From the NCBI GenBank assembly GCA_902775345.1, contig CACYLW010000013.1, positions 62,001-126,000 on the forward strand: a DNA stretch of 64,000 nucleotides, read 5' to 3'. Origin of the DNA: an uncultured Eubacteriales bacterium. Lineage in GTDB: Bacteria; Bacillota; Clostridia; Peptostreptococcales; Anaerovoracaceae. Below the pieces are notes generated by a model that did no database searches, was not told the DNA's origin, and was given only the letters and a program-made list of their open reading frames with translations. The first letter of the stretch is position 1, and each line of letters starts with the position of its first letter. Both the position numbers and the translations under genes were made by a program. Below are positions 1 through 8,266 of the stretch, piece by piece.

Positions 1-50
1 TGGATGGCTGGCACAGAGCGGTAAAGGCGACAATAGCATTCCGCGAATAA
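1..50 (+). CDS. possible 3' end of an upstream gene (partial)
   Basis: Frame 3 is open from the window edge and encodes DGWHRAVKATIAFRE before a TAA at 48-50. A rho-independent terminator follows directly, which fits the end of a gene. Fifteen residues are too few to name a family. The other two frames give less protein-like text. This is inference from position and the terminator only. Confidence 0.3.
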   Translation, partial: DGWHRAVKATIAFRE

Positions 51-63
51 CAGAAAGTAATAA

Positions 64-101
64 AAAGGTTTCCGGGTGTCGCAGATCCGGAAACTTTTTT
101 T
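64..101 (+). terminator. rho-independent terminator
   Basis: An 8-bp perfect stem (GTTTCCGG at 68-75, CCGGAAAC at 87-94) is followed by a run of T. It closes the transcript entering from the left edge. Confidence 0.8.
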
Positions 102-111
102 AAATTAATTG

Positions 112-140
112 TAGACAAGACGGTGTCTTTTGTTTATAAT
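112..140 (+). promoter_or_regulatory. promoter of tRNA-Glu
   Basis: TAGACA (112-117, 5/6 match to the -35 consensus) and a perfect TATAAT (135-140) are separated by 17 bp. The tRNA starts 24 nt after the -10 box. Confidence 0.7.
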
Positions 141-163
141 ACTACTTGCGCATGTAAAAATGT

Positions 164-238
164 GGCGCATTGGTCAAGAGGTCAAGACGTCGCCCTCTCA
201 CGGCGGAATCCAGGGTTCGATTCCCTGATGCGCTACCA
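164..238 (+). tRNA. tRNA-Glu (CTC)
   Basis: A full cloverleaf can be folded. The acceptor GGCGCAT pairs with ATGCGCT, the anticodon loop CTCTCAC gives anticodon CTC, the T-loop is TTCGATT, and CCA is encoded (236-238). It has its own promoter and terminator, so it is a single-gene unit. Confidence 0.95.
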
Positions 239-250
239 CGAAAACGTAAA

Positions 251-274
251 GAACGGCTGAAGGCCGTTCTTTTC
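251..274 (+). terminator. terminator of tRNA-Glu
   Basis: Stem GAACGGC (251-257) and GCCGTTC (263-269) with a 5-nt loop, followed by TTTT. It lies 12 nt after the tRNA CCA end. Confidence 0.85.
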
Positions 275-404
275 TATTGCTGTTTTATTACCGGATAATT
301 AATGAGGCGATAAGAGACAGGCTGGGAGGTCTGCATTCTGCCAGAATGATTCTTTGCAGCGTTGATTGTGATGAGGCTGAAAAAAATAATAAAAAGGGTT
401 GGAT

Positions 405-441
405 ATAAAAAACGGGTGCCCGGAAGGCACCCGTTTTCAGT
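405..441. terminator. bidirectional terminator
   Basis: Perfect 10-bp stem AACGGGTGCC (411-420) and GGCACCCGTT (426-435), with T-runs on both strands (TTTTC on plus, TTTTTT on minus). It sits 14 nt past the stop of the minus-strand Rrf2 gene and most likely serves that gene. Confidence 0.8.
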
Positions 442-454
442 ATGCGGTAAACAG

Positions 455-850
455 TTAAAGAAGGTCGCTCAGCCGTTTGCCGGAGAAGAAATCACGTGTC
501 AGCTGATAGTATTCTTTCCACATTGGCAGAGTATGACATCCGGGGGCAAGCGGACAGTTTCTGGCTTTTTCCTCCAGACATGCGACAGGAGCCAGAGTTC
601 CTTCCATTACCTCGATTATTTCAAAAACGGTATATTCTTCAGCTTTACGGCAGAGCCTGTAGCCTCCGCCTTTTCCGCTTACACCTTCAAGCATGCCGCC
701 TTTTACAAGGTCTCTGACAATGATCTCAAGGTATTTTTTTGAGATCTGCTGCCTTTCGGCTATATCCTTAAGCGCAACATTTCCGTTATCACCATGCTGA
801 GCGAGATCTATCATAATTCTGAGGGCATAGCGGCCTTTTGTTGAAATCAC
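455..850 (-). CDS. Rrf2/IscR-family transcriptional regulator
   Basis: This 131-residue protein matches the Rrf2 family over its whole length. The N-terminus ISTKGRYALR is the family hallmark and starts the winged helix-turn-helix. A glycine-rich wing follows (GKGGGYRL, about 59-66). Cys91, Cys99 and Cys105 match the spacing that holds an Fe-S cluster in IscR and related sensors, so a redox or iron-sulfur signal is likely. The start is a GTG at 850 preceded by AAAGGAG; no ATG fits. It has its own promoter and terminator. It is one of two Rrf2 genes here; the other heads the isc operon at 52 kb. The target genes cannot be read from this sequence. Confidence 0.9.
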   Translation of the reverse strand: MISTKGRYALRIMIDLAQHGDNGNVALKDIAERQQISKKYLEIIVRDLVKGGMLEGVSGKGGGYRLCRKAEEYTVFEIIEVMEGTLAPVACLEEKARNCPLAPGCHTLPMWKEYYQLTRDFFSGKRLSDLL

Positions 851-889
851 GGTCTTACTCCTTTCTGAACAGTAATAACGGTCATTTTT

Positions 890-918
890 ATTTTACTATT
901 GGAGGTCATGGTGTTCAA
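890..918 (-). promoter_or_regulatory. promoter of the Rrf2 gene
   Basis: On the minus strand TTGAAC and TAAAAT are separated by 17 bp. The start codon is 40 nt downstream. Confidence 0.55.
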
Positions 919-939
919 GCCGTCAAAGGCATTCGCTTT

Positions 940-952
940 TGTCTGAGAGACA
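940..952. promoter_or_regulatory. palindrome TGTCT-GAG-AGACA, possible operator
   Basis: A 5-3-5 inverted repeat lies upstream of the -10 box at 988. A similar TTGTCT-N3-AGACAA palindrome occurs between thrC and hom (16442-16456). Use as an operator is inference. Confidence 0.3.
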
Positions 953-987
953 GAGCAAAATGGATGTTCTTTTTGTGTAGCATACGC

Positions 988-993
988 TATAAT
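988..993 (+). promoter_or_regulatory. -10 box of the endonuclease/YitT operon
   Basis: Perfect TATAAT 69 nt upstream of the start codon. No good -35 box is present at 16-18 bp, so the promoter may be weak or need an activator. Confidence 0.4.
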
Positions 994-1062
994 ATATACG
1001 GATGTATTCGGCCCTGAGGGCCGGCAGAAAATGCGTTTGATTTCCTGAAGGAGGAGTTAAAA

Positions 1063-2076
1063 ATGATAAATAAAATTCTTGTCGAAGCATGCGTCAAAGC
1101 ATTCAAAAATATTTTTGAGAGAGAAGGCGTGCCATATGTGATCCAGGATGACGAGGAATCCAGTTATTTCTTTCACCTTTGGGAGGAAACTGACGAAGAA
1201 AGGGATCTTGCTTACAGACAGGCTGCTCCTGCTATTGAGCGCATAGCAGCACATGAACCGTTTATATTCGAGACGGAAGGCGAGCCGCTTATAGTACGCC
1301 TGAATTATCTGGACCGGAAGCTTGAAAGAGACTCCTTCGGTGAGATCATGCTCGAGCGTACTGACCTTGACTGGCGCTTTGCCATATCTGTTAAGAGTGA
1401 TGCCAAGATCCTGTCTGCGCTTCCTGTAGCGGACAGAGAACTCGACATGAACAAAGACAGAATAATGAATTCGAACAACGCGATCGATGACTTCGGTGAC
1501 CGTATTTTCGGCATCCCTTGCTCAAATGAGTATTTTGATGACATGAACGAGATCCTCCTGAATATCGCGCCTCGTGATTCCGAGAACTGGGGAGAGCTTG
1601 TAAAGGACGAAAACTTTATATATGGTTCACTTGTCACGCCTATGCTCAGAGCGATCGGACGTGAATTTCCGCGCTTATTAAAGTTCCATCCTGAAGCACC
1701 TCAGAGACTCTTTGACTACTTCTACGGTAAGATCGATTATTATTTCATCAAGCCTATTGATGAGCTGAAGGTCACACGTATCGGCTGCGTTAACTCCCGC
1801 GGCTATCTCGGACGCATGCCTAACAACAGAAACCTTAAGACTCCTAAGACAGGATTCCCTTCGGAACTCCTTGATGTAAGGTTCGCTACAGGCAAATACG
1901 GCGAGATCTCAAGAGACACTCTGCAGCTTGCCTTTGACGGCGGCTGGTCACTGTGCATCACAATGTTCCCGGTATATGATACTTATGGAGAATTCGGATT
2001 CGATATGCAGGTATATCTCCCTGTAACACCGTTCGGCAGCTATCGTGACCAGGTAGACTGGTATCCGGAGGCATAA
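1063..2076 (+). CDS. HaeIII-family type II restriction endonuclease homologue
   Basis: This 337-residue protein resembles R.HaeIII (GGCC cutter) along its length as I recall that protein. Shared landmarks are an ISVK core strand (108-111; ISIK-like in HaeIII), then DFG...IFGIPCSNEYFD (143-159), WGEL (176-179), a YFYGKIDYYFI block, a VNSRGYLG block and a C-terminal FDGGWSLCI strand. The SVK lysine would be the lysine of a PD-(D/E)xK-type site. The region between ISVK and DFG differs: the His-rich HaeIII segment (HNH...H) is replaced by an unrelated stretch, so catalysis is uncertain. No C5-cytosine methyltransferase, the usual partner, lies in the window. RBS GGAGGAG precedes the ATG. A YitT gene follows after 7 nt. 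Confidence 0.75.
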   Translation: MINKILVEACVKAFKNIFEREGVPYVIQDDEESSYFFHLWEETDEERDLAYRQAAPAIERIAAHEPFIFETEGEPLIVRLNYLDRKLERDSFGEIMLERTDLDWRFAISVKSDAKILSALPVADRELDMNKDRIMNSNNAIDDFGDRIFGIPCSNEYFDDMNEILLNIAPRDSENWGELVKDENFIYGSLVTPMLRAIGREFPRLLKFHPEAPQRLFDYFYGKIDYYFIKPIDELKVTRIGCVNSRGYLGRMPNNRNLKTPKTGFPSELLDVRFATGKYGEISRDTLQLAFDGGWSLCITMFPVYDTYGEFGFDMQVYLPVTPFGSYRDQVDWYPEA

Positions 2077-2083
2077 CGCAATA

Positions 2084-2983
2084 ATGTTCAGATCACCTAA
2101 AACAAAGGCAGGTAAATTTTTAAGAGAAACGCTGATCGTTCTGACGTCGGCGTTTTTCGGTTCATCGGTACAGATATTCGTCATGATCCCGAATGGCATG
2201 ACTTCGGGAGGAATGCCGGGTGTAGCAAGGCTCATTACGCACTTCCTGCCGGTCAGCTACTCCCTCGTATATTATACGCTGTCCATGGTAGTGCTGATCG
2301 TAGCGTATTTTGCGATGGGCAAGGCAGAGGTAAAGCGGATAATAGCCCTCGGGTTCGCGTATCCTATCATGCTGTTCATATTTGAGCATATGGACTACGA
2401 ATTCCTTAGATCACCCGATCCGTTCCTTGCGGCAATCCTGATAGGGATTTTCTACGGAATAGCGACAGGCGTCGGCTACATAGGAGGCTACTCTTCGGGC
2501 GGGACGGATACTTTGGCCAGGGTAATAAAATTCAGGTTTCTCAACCATGTGAGGACCGGCGACATACAGATGGCTCTCGACGTAGCCATAATCACGGTAT
2601 CGGCTTTCGTATTCGACACTAACATAGCCGTATACGCAATAGTGACTGCAGTAGTGGCGGCAAGGGTCATTTCAGCGATTACTGTAGGATACGGAGGAAA
2701 ATTCGTTCAGTTCGATATAATCACGAGCTCGAAGGAAAAGCGTGAGCAGATCACCGAATTTATACTGAAGGATGTGAACCGTGCGGTGACAACGCACTCG
2801 TCAAGGGGAGAGTATACTAAAGAGGAGAGAAGAACACTTACGACAATATGTACTCCGGCAGAGAGCATAAAGATCAAAAAGTACCTTGCGGAGGTGGATC
2901 CTGGTGCGTTCGCGACAGTGATGTCGCTCACAAATGTATGGGGCAAACGCTTCCAGGATATCAATGAAGCAGACAACACCTAA
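2084..2983 (+). CDS. YitT family membrane protein (paralogue 1)
   Basis: A 299-residue protein with five or six hydrophobic segments in the first 200 residues and a soluble C-terminal DUF2179 domain, the standard YitT layout. Family marks are VMIPNGMTSGG (about 33-43) and GGYSSGGTDTLAR (about 133-145). YitT proteins have no firmly established function; a transport or channel role is often suspected. Its ribosome site (CCGGAGGC) lies inside the last codons of the endonuclease gene, so translation is probably coupled. Two further paralogues in this window (42.9 and 49.0 kb) are also coupled to upstream genes. Confidence 0.9.
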   Translation: MFRSPKTKAGKFLRETLIVLTSAFFGSSVQIFVMIPNGMTSGGMPGVARLITHFLPVSYSLVYYTLSMVVLIVAYFAMGKAEVKRIIALGFAYPIMLFIFEHMDYEFLRSPDPFLAAILIGIFYGIATGVGYIGGYSSGGTDTLARVIKFRFLNHVRTGDIQMALDVAIITVSAFVFDTNIAVYAIVTAVVAARVISAITVGYGGKFVQFDIITSSKEKREQITEFILKDVNRAVTTHSSRGEYTKEERRTLTTICTPAESIKIKKYLAEVDPGAFATVMSLTNVWGKRFQDINEADNT

Positions 2984-2997
2984 ACAGTACAAATTTA

Positions 2998-3028
2998 AAA
3001 CACATCCCCGCGCGGGGATGTGTTTTTT
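2998..3028. terminator. terminator between convergent genes
   Basis: Stem ACACATCCCC and GGGGATGTGT with loop GCGC, followed by TTTTTT on the plus strand. A weaker T-rich stretch on the other side may let it serve the minus-strand dehydrogenase as well. Confidence 0.9.
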
Positions 3029-3051
3029 ACTTTACGGATTTCAGGATCCTG

Positions 3052-3792
3052 TTAGCAGTCTACACCGCCGTCAACACGGAGCAGCTGTCCGTCCACAAAT
3101 GAGGAATCGCTTGTTGCAAGGAAAAGAGCAACAGTTGCGATCTCACTGCCCTGACCGACACGGCCAAGAGGTGAGCGGCTTGTCATGAAATCAACAACAG
3201 GTCCGCCTGCTTCATCAAACATAGCGGTCATGATGGCACCAGGCTGAATGCCGTTGACATGGATCTCAGGTCCGAGCTCAAGCGCCATAGCCTTGGTGAG
3301 ACCGTTCATTGCATGTTTGCTGGTGCAGTATGCTATAGGACCCCAGTGTGCGGAGCAGCCTGCTACGGAAGAAGTATTGATGATATGACCTTCGCCTTTT
3401 TCTTTCATAACCGGAGCACAGAGCTTCGTAAGAATGAAAGCGGAGGTCAGATTTACGTTCATTACCTGTACGAACTCTTCAACGCTGAGTTCGGTTATCG
3501 GTTTCATGCTGATCATTCCGGCATTGTTGAACAGAATATCAACTGTGCCGTAGGCTTCCATTGTGGCATCAAAAATCTTCTGAGGTGAATCCAGATCGCT
3601 TGTGTCAGCGATAACGTAGATGGCTTCGCCTCCGTCTGCTTTTATTTTGTCTACAGCAGCTTTGGCGCGCTCTTCATTACGGCCTGTAACAACGACCTTT
3701 GCACCTTCTTTAGCAAAAAGATAGGCAGTATCACGGCCCATGCCGGATGTGGAACCTGTAATAATTGCAACTTTACCATCTAATTTTCCCAT
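3052..3792 (-). CDS. short-chain dehydrogenase/reductase (SDR)
   Basis: A 246-residue classical SDR. It has the nucleotide-binding TGSTSGMG motif (about 12-19), NNAG, the catalytic Ser in NTSSVAG, and the YxxxK pair in YCTSKHA. The C-terminus VDGQLLRVDGG is typical of FabG-like and hydroxysteroid-type enzymes. The substrate cannot be told from sequence; the lack of other fatty-acid genes nearby argues against FabG. The ATG at 3792 has a perfect AGGAGG; a longer reading from 3825 has none. It is a single-gene unit with its own promoter. Confidence 0.9.
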   Translation of the reverse strand: MGKLDGKVAIITGSTSGMGRDTAYLFAKEGAKVVVTGRNEERAKAAVDKIKADGGEAIYVIADTSDLDSPQKIFDATMEAYGTVDILFNNAGMISMKPITELSVEEFVQVMNVNLTSAFILTKLCAPVMKEKGEGHIINTSSVAGCSAHWGPIAYCTSKHAMNGLTKAMALELGPEIHVNGIQPGAIMTAMFDEAGGPVVDFMTSRSPLGRVGQGSEIATVALFLATSDSSFVDGQLLRVDGGVDC

Positions 3793-3839
3793 GCGTATCC
3801 TCCTGAAAAATTGTATTGTAAACATTATTGTGCAACTAA

Positions 3840-3868
3840 ATTATACGGGAGTAGTTAGAAATACACAA
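3840..3868 (-). promoter_or_regulatory. promoter of the SDR gene
   Basis: Minus-strand TTGTGT and perfect TATAAT with a 17-bp spacer, 48 nt before the start codon. Confidence 0.65.
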
Positions 3869-4336
3869 CTATGCATTTGTATTCCGTGATTCTAAATAAA
3901 TCCCGGGACAGCATCCCGAAATGTTTTGGTCCGCGCTTAATGTATTAATAAAGCAAGTGATGATTATTTATAAATAAGAATCAGCATACACAGAAAAATA
4001 GGGGGTAGAAAAAGGGCGATTGTGTTAATTAAATAACGAACTTTCTGTCTGCCCGCATGCTTCAAAAATCGCTGAAAACGTTGAAATATCAATGAAACAC
4101 TTGCATAATGCCATGTAACAAAGTTGACAATCGTCCTTGTTAAACGATAACTTAATATCAATTTTAGATTGACTTAAAGATGTATTCGAGTGATAATAAG
4201 TTCATAATTGATTATTGTCACCAAACCCATTCTTATTGCGATAATTCGAATCAATAAAGATAAATCGGATTTGAGCATGCCGTAAAAAATAAAAGTCGAA
4301 ATAAGCTAAGAGGTGACGATAGAAAAGGAGTATTAT
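3869..4336. other. AT-rich intergenic region before putP
   Basis: About 470 bp with no convincing gene. A 65-codon minus-strand reading frame (3964-4161) lacks a ribosome site and family resemblance. The region contains several AT-rich inverted repeats, for example TTATTTATAAATAA near 3964, and two promoter-like pairs: TTGACA near 4125 and the better one at 4169-4197. The length suggests regulated expression of the symporter gene. Confidence 0.5.
4169..4197 (+). promoter_or_regulatory. probable promoter of putP
   Basis: TTGACT (4169-4174) and GATAAT (4192-4197) with a 17-bp spacer. The 5' leader to the start codon would be about 130 nt. Confidence 0.5.
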
Positions 4337-5851
4337 ATGAGTTCTGAAATGTTAACTTTTATTCTGTACTTTGTGGCCCTGATGGGAGTAGTAATCTACT
4401 TCTACATCAAGGATAAGCAGAGAAGCCAGGAGGACTACTTCCTGGGCGGACGTGCGATGGGACCTTGGGTAACAGCTCTTTCCGCACAGGCTTCCGATAT
4501 GTCAGCATGGCTGCTGATGGGACTTCCGGGATCGATCCTGGCCTTCGGATTCGGCCAGATCTGGATCGGCATCGGACTTGCACTCGGTACTGCGCTCAAC
4601 TGGATCCTTTGCGCAAGAAGACTGAGAGTATTCTCGGAAGAGGCGAATGATTCAATTACTATCCCGCAGTTCCTCGCAAACAGATTCGATGCAGACACAA
4701 AGACACTGCAGATCATCTGCGCGCTTATCTTCCTGTTTGCCTACACCATCTACGTAGCATCAGCCTTCGTAGCAGGCACAACAGTATTCGGCACACTGTT
4801 CCCGGGAATCTCCACAACACTCGCAATGGTCATCTTCGCTCTGCTGATCGTATTCTACACGATTTTCGGAGGATTCACCGCAGTATGCTGGACAGACTTC
4901 TTCCAGGGCATGCTGATGATGATCGCTCTTATGGCAGTTCCTATTACAGTATGGCTCACACACCAGCAGCTCGATACATCGCTTCTTACTCAGGTATATG
5001 AGTACACAGACGCAAGCGGTGCTGTTGTCACATGCGACTTCGGAAGCGGCATCTTCAGTGCAAGCTGGCAGGATATCGCAACCGGCATGGCATGGGGTCT
5101 CGGATACTTCGGTATGCCGCACATCATCGTAAGATTCATGTCGATCGAGAAGCCTTCGGAAATCAAGAAGTCCTCGACGATCGCCATCGTGTGGGTAATC
5201 CTCTCTCTCGGCAGTGCCTGCCTCATCGCTTACATGGGCAGAATGCTCGTTGCTGATGAGCTGCTCCCAATCGGAATGCAGAAGATCGTATTCATCACAA
5301 TGGCAAGAAAGTTCTTCCCACCGGCACTTTCCGGACTGCTGCTCGCAGCTATCATCGCTGCTTCGGTATCGACAGCGGACTCTCAGCTGCTCGTAGCTTC
5401 CAGCTCATTCACAGCTGACCTTTACGCACAGTTCAAGAAGAATGTAAGCGAGAAGGAAGCCGTTATGGTAGGCCGTATCGTAGTAGTTGTCATCGCAATC
5501 ATCGCTTACCTGATCGCATCCTCGAAGGGCGCAGGCGCACAGGCTATCATGAACCTGGTAGAGAACGCATGGGGCGCATTCGGTGCTTCATTCGGACCTG
5601 TCATCATCCTGTCACTCTTCTGGAGAGAGTTCAACTACAAGGGAGCTATTGCCGGTATCATCGCAGGCTTCGTAGTAGACCTCGGATGGCTCTTCGGCGG
5701 TCTCTCTGCTTCGACAGGCGTATATGAGCTTCTCCCTGGATTCATTGCCGGCGGACTCGTAGCGTTCATCGTTGCAAAGGCTACACCGACACTTGATAAA
5801 GAAAGAGCAGTATTCGACAAGGCAAGAGAAAGAGATGCACTTGCTGACTAA
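4337..5851 (+). CDS. putP: sodium/proline symporter (SSS family)
   Basis: A 504-residue integral membrane protein of the sodium:solute symporter family with about 13 hydrophobic segments. The motif SAQASDMSAWLLMGLPG (about 50-66) carries the Asp and Ser residues that bind Na+ and proline in PutP; DYFLGGR just before it is also typical. It should import proline driven by Na+, as carbon/nitrogen source or osmoprotectant. The ATG at 4337 sits 6 nt after AAAGGAG, so it is preferred over an in-frame GTG at 4313. It is a single-gene unit with a long upstream region and two terminator-like hairpins behind it. Confidence 0.92.
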   Translation: MSSEMLTFILYFVALMGVVIYFYIKDKQRSQEDYFLGGRAMGPWVTALSAQASDMSAWLLMGLPGSILAFGFGQIWIGIGLALGTALNWILCARRLRVFSEEANDSITIPQFLANRFDADTKTLQIICALIFLFAYTIYVASAFVAGTTVFGTLFPGISTTLAMVIFALLIVFYTIFGGFTAVCWTDFFQGMLMMIALMAVPITVWLTHQQLDTSLLTQVYEYTDASGAVVTCDFGSGIFSASWQDIATGMAWGLGYFGMPHIIVRFMSIEKPSEIKKSSTIAIVWVILSLGSACLIAYMGRMLVADELLPIGMQKIVFITMARKFFPPALSGLLLAAIIAASVSTADSQLLVASSSFTADLYAQFKKNVSEKEAVMVGRIVVVVIAIIAYLIASSKGAGAQAIMNLVENAWGAFGASFGPVIILSLFWREFNYKGAIAGIIAGFVVDLGWLFGGLSASTGVYELLPGFIAGGLVAFIVAKATPTLDKERAVFDKARERDALAD

Positions 5852-5876
5852 CAGATAAAAAACTTACGGAATATAA

Positions 5877-5906
5877 GGATGCAGGTCAAAAGCCTGCATC
5901 CTTTTT
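5877..5906 (+). terminator. terminator of putP
   Basis: Perfect 9-bp stem GGATGCAGG (5877-5885) and CCTGCATCC (5893-5901), followed by TTTTT. Confidence 0.9.
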
Positions 5907-5921
5907 CATTGTCTGCAGCAG

Positions 5922-5952
5922 ACCTCCGCTCATGAAGCGGGGGTTTTGTTTT
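5922..5952 (+). terminator. second terminator-like hairpin
   Basis: Stem ACCTCCGCT (5922-5930) and AGCGGGGGT (5936-5944), with one G-T pair, followed by a T-rich run. It looks like a back-up to the terminator 16 bp upstream. Confidence 0.6.
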
Positions 5953-6069
5953 ATTTCAATATGTTAAGAAAGGCCATAACAAGCATTTAGATTTATTTAC
6001 GAATAGAGACGGGTGGAATAATCTGTGGCACAGTGGGGCACTATTGCTTTAAAAATGGAGGATAAAACC

Positions 6070-6738
6070 ATGAAAAAGAGAACCATTACTGTATTACTGA
6101 CTCTTGTCCTGATGATCACGCTTGCGACACCCGCGGTGTACGCCGGAGGACTTCTGGAGAGCAAAGCCGTCTACTATACTGATGAATCGGATTATGTCGA
6201 CGGGGACTGCATCCTTACTGCGACAAGGATGATGATAAGAAGGGCAGCAATAATGAACAACAAAGACGGCTGGATGCAGATCACTAACGAATCTCTCCGC
6301 CCGGAAGCAACGACAGACGGACTGCTGCTTTACAGCTTCAGCTATGACAGTGAAGGAGTTAAATACACTGTCGAGAGCGGCTCTTTTAAGGGAGAAGGCA
6401 GTTATGCGAGAATAGACGAATTCGAAAGCCTGCTGGAGGAATATCCTGAAGGAATAGTAGTGTGGGGCATCGAAGCTGCGAGCACCGGCACACACGGAGT
6501 TCTTGTGGTGAGAGCAGAGGACGGAGAAGTCTATGCCATGGATTCTTCGTATAATATGGGAATGTTCAGGGAAGGAATCCAGAAGTGGGAAGATACGACA
6601 ATGCTTGATCCTGGTCTGGTAACGGATTACTGGTATATCAGTGACATAACTTATACCGGCAATGATGCTTCCGATTACAGCCGTAAATCGCTGCAATGGA
6701 AAAGACGGCATATCAGCCGTCCCTCCATCGTAGTCTGA
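6070..6738 (+). CDS. secreted protein, possible C39-like papain-fold protein
   Basis: This 222-residue protein has a clear Sec signal peptide (KKR, hydrophobic 6-19, then PAVYA before the predicted cut near 25). I do not recognise a named family. GDCILTATRMM (about 45-55) with Cys47, a later THGVLVV (His142) and AMDSSYN (Asp158) give the Cys-His-Asp order and spacing of C39/papain-like peptidases, so a secreted cysteine peptidase or an inactive relative is a reasonable guess. ATG 6070 follows GGAGG; an earlier ATG at 6025 does not. The C-terminus is basic. It stands alone between putP and a minus-strand gene. Confidence 0.65.
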   Translation: MKKRTITVLLTLVLMITLATPAVYAGGLLESKAVYYTDESDYVDGDCILTATRMMIRRAAIMNNKDGWMQITNESLRPEATTDGLLLYSFSYDSEGVKYTVESGSFKGEGSYARIDEFESLLEEYPEGIVVWGIEAASTGTHGVLVVRAEDGEVYAMDSSYNMGMFREGIQKWEDTTMLDPGLVTDYWYISDITYTGNDASDYSRKSLQWKRRHISRPSIVV

Positions 6739-6756
6739 TATAGTGCTGATAAGGCT

Positions 6757-8067
6757 CTATTTTGCAATGTAACGGGATTCGATGTAGTATCTCTTCTCGT
6801 TTGCTTCGCCCATCGAGAATGTCTTTCTCGGAAGAGCTCCGTCTGCTGCTACAGCAGGGAAGAGCATGAACTTATCCATCGGAGGAAGCATGAATCCTGC
6901 ATTGCCGTCCCTTACAGACAGCTTCTCAACAGCTGCTGTGCCGTGGATATAGTCGATATCGCAGGCTTTTTCTTCCTTGACCATGATATCAAGGGCTGCC
7001 TGCAGTGCGCCGACCTCAAGCTTATTTTCAGGCTCCTCAATGATGATCTTTCCTCTCTGAGCAGCCGTGATATAAGGGATCTCGAATGCGCCTTCAGGTA
7101 CTGCTGCGTCAGCATCAGCAAGATATGCTTTGCCGTTGAGCTTGCCGAGATGATCTACGAGCTTGTTTACGAGATCCATTCCGGACTGTCCCTGGTTAGC
7201 GAAGATGACTCTGTGGATAGGCTCGAATACGATGCCGTCATCGTGGATGTTCTCGATCTCACAGAGAGCGTATCTTGCAGGATGACCTTCGATCTCTTCA
7301 GGCGAGAGAGTCTTCTTGATGTTCTCCCATGCTGTCTTTGCGGTAGCGAGGGAGTGGTTGCCGTCTCCCATAGCCTGGAAGATAACGTGGCCTGCGCCGT
7401 ATTTTTCCTCTGCTTTGTCATAGAGAGCCGAAAGAGCTTCCTTGGCGCCTTCAAGGTTCTTTTCTTCGATGAAGCATCCGGTGATGTGTCCGCCGTCCAT
7501 CATGAGATCTGTATCATAGATGACTTCCTTCGGAGCGTCAACGAGCGGTTCGATTACTGACTTGTCAGGGTCATCGATAAGGATAAGAATGTGAGGCATC
7601 TCGATAGGAGCGTCTCCTCTGATTCTCAGGCGAGGCGGTATACGCTCTACAACTGTACCTTCAGTAGCTCTTGTGAGTGAGTTTGAACCCTTGCTGAAGT
7701 CATATGCTTCAAGGTCTGTAGCGATAACGAGACCAAGGCGGGAACGTCCTTCAGCAGTTCTCTTGATAAGCATGCAGCCAGGAGCCATCTTTCTGAGTGT
7801 GCCGTCTTCAAGATACTTGTCCATGGTTGCACGGATGTCCTTGATCCTTTCAGCTTCACCCGGCTTGTCCAGGAAAAGTTCAGGAAGCATCAGTCTGAGA
7901 GTCGATGGCGCATCGCCGACGATCTCTTCGACCTTGTCCCAGTATTCAGGTTCGGAAGTGAACTGGTCGCATGCAACGACAGCCCATTTGAAATAGTCTG
8001 TGCCTTCTTTCGGAAGCATGATCTCAGGGATATGCAGACCGAACTTGCTCCAATCATATTTTGCCAT
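6757..8067 (-). CDS. DUF1015 family protein
   Basis: This 436-residue cytoplasmic protein belongs to the DUF1015 family. The GDGNHSLATAK block (about 263-273) is the family's conserved DGHH-like motif. The biochemical role is not established; DUF1015 genes often lie beside serine-synthesis genes (serA/serC) in other Firmicutes, which are not present here. Start ATG 8067 has GGAGG at good spacing; an upstream in-frame ATG (8175) does not. It is divergent from an aminotransferase gene, and the two share a region of about 200 bp. Confidence 0.85.
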   Translation of the reverse strand: MAKYDWSKFGLHIPEIMLPKEGTDYFKWAVVACDQFTSEPEYWDKVEEIVGDAPSTLRLMLPELFLDKPGEAERIKDIRATMDKYLEDGTLRKMAPGCMLIKRTAEGRSRLGLVIATDLEAYDFSKGSNSLTRATEGTVVERIPPRLRIRGDAPIEMPHILILIDDPDKSVIEPLVDAPKEVIYDTDLMMDGGHITGCFIEEKNLEGAKEALSALYDKAEEKYGAGHVIFQAMGDGNHSLATAKTAWENIKKTLSPEEIEGHPARYALCEIENIHDDGIVFEPIHRVIFANQGQSGMDLVNKLVDHLGKLNGKAYLADADAAVPEGAFEIPYITAAQRGKIIIEEPENKLEVGALQAALDIMVKEEKACDIDYIHGTAAVEKLSVRDGNAGFMLPPMDKFMLFPAVAADGALPRKTFSMGEANEKRYYIESRYIAK

Positions 8068-8184
8068 AGATATTCCTCCAATTTTTGAAACAATAGGGTA
8101 ACATACGCTTGCATCACTTAGCGCGAAGCGCTGTTCTGATGAGTTAATTATCGGATAAAAAGCACCGTATTGCAAGTTTATATG

Positions 8185-8193
8185 TGATACAAT
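8185..8193 (+). promoter_or_regulatory. extended -10 box of the aminotransferase gene
   Basis: TGA-TACAAT has the TGn extension that can replace a -35 box. It is 74 nt upstream of the start codon. Confidence 0.4.
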
Positions 8194-8266
8194 TAAAACA
8201 GAAAAAGGGTACTTGACAGTTGGACATATAATCTTTATTTATGCTTTCGCTCAGGAGGTTATTTCA

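Noticed and set aside
3964..4161. 65-codon minus-strand reading frame before putP
   Set aside because: No ribosome site, basic and hydrophobic composition expected of AT-rich non-coding DNA, no family resemblance.
8214..8240. TTGACA followed by TATAAT before the aminotransferase gene
   Set aside because: The spacer is only 8 bp, too short for sigma-A; the extended -10 at 8185-8193 is a better candidate.
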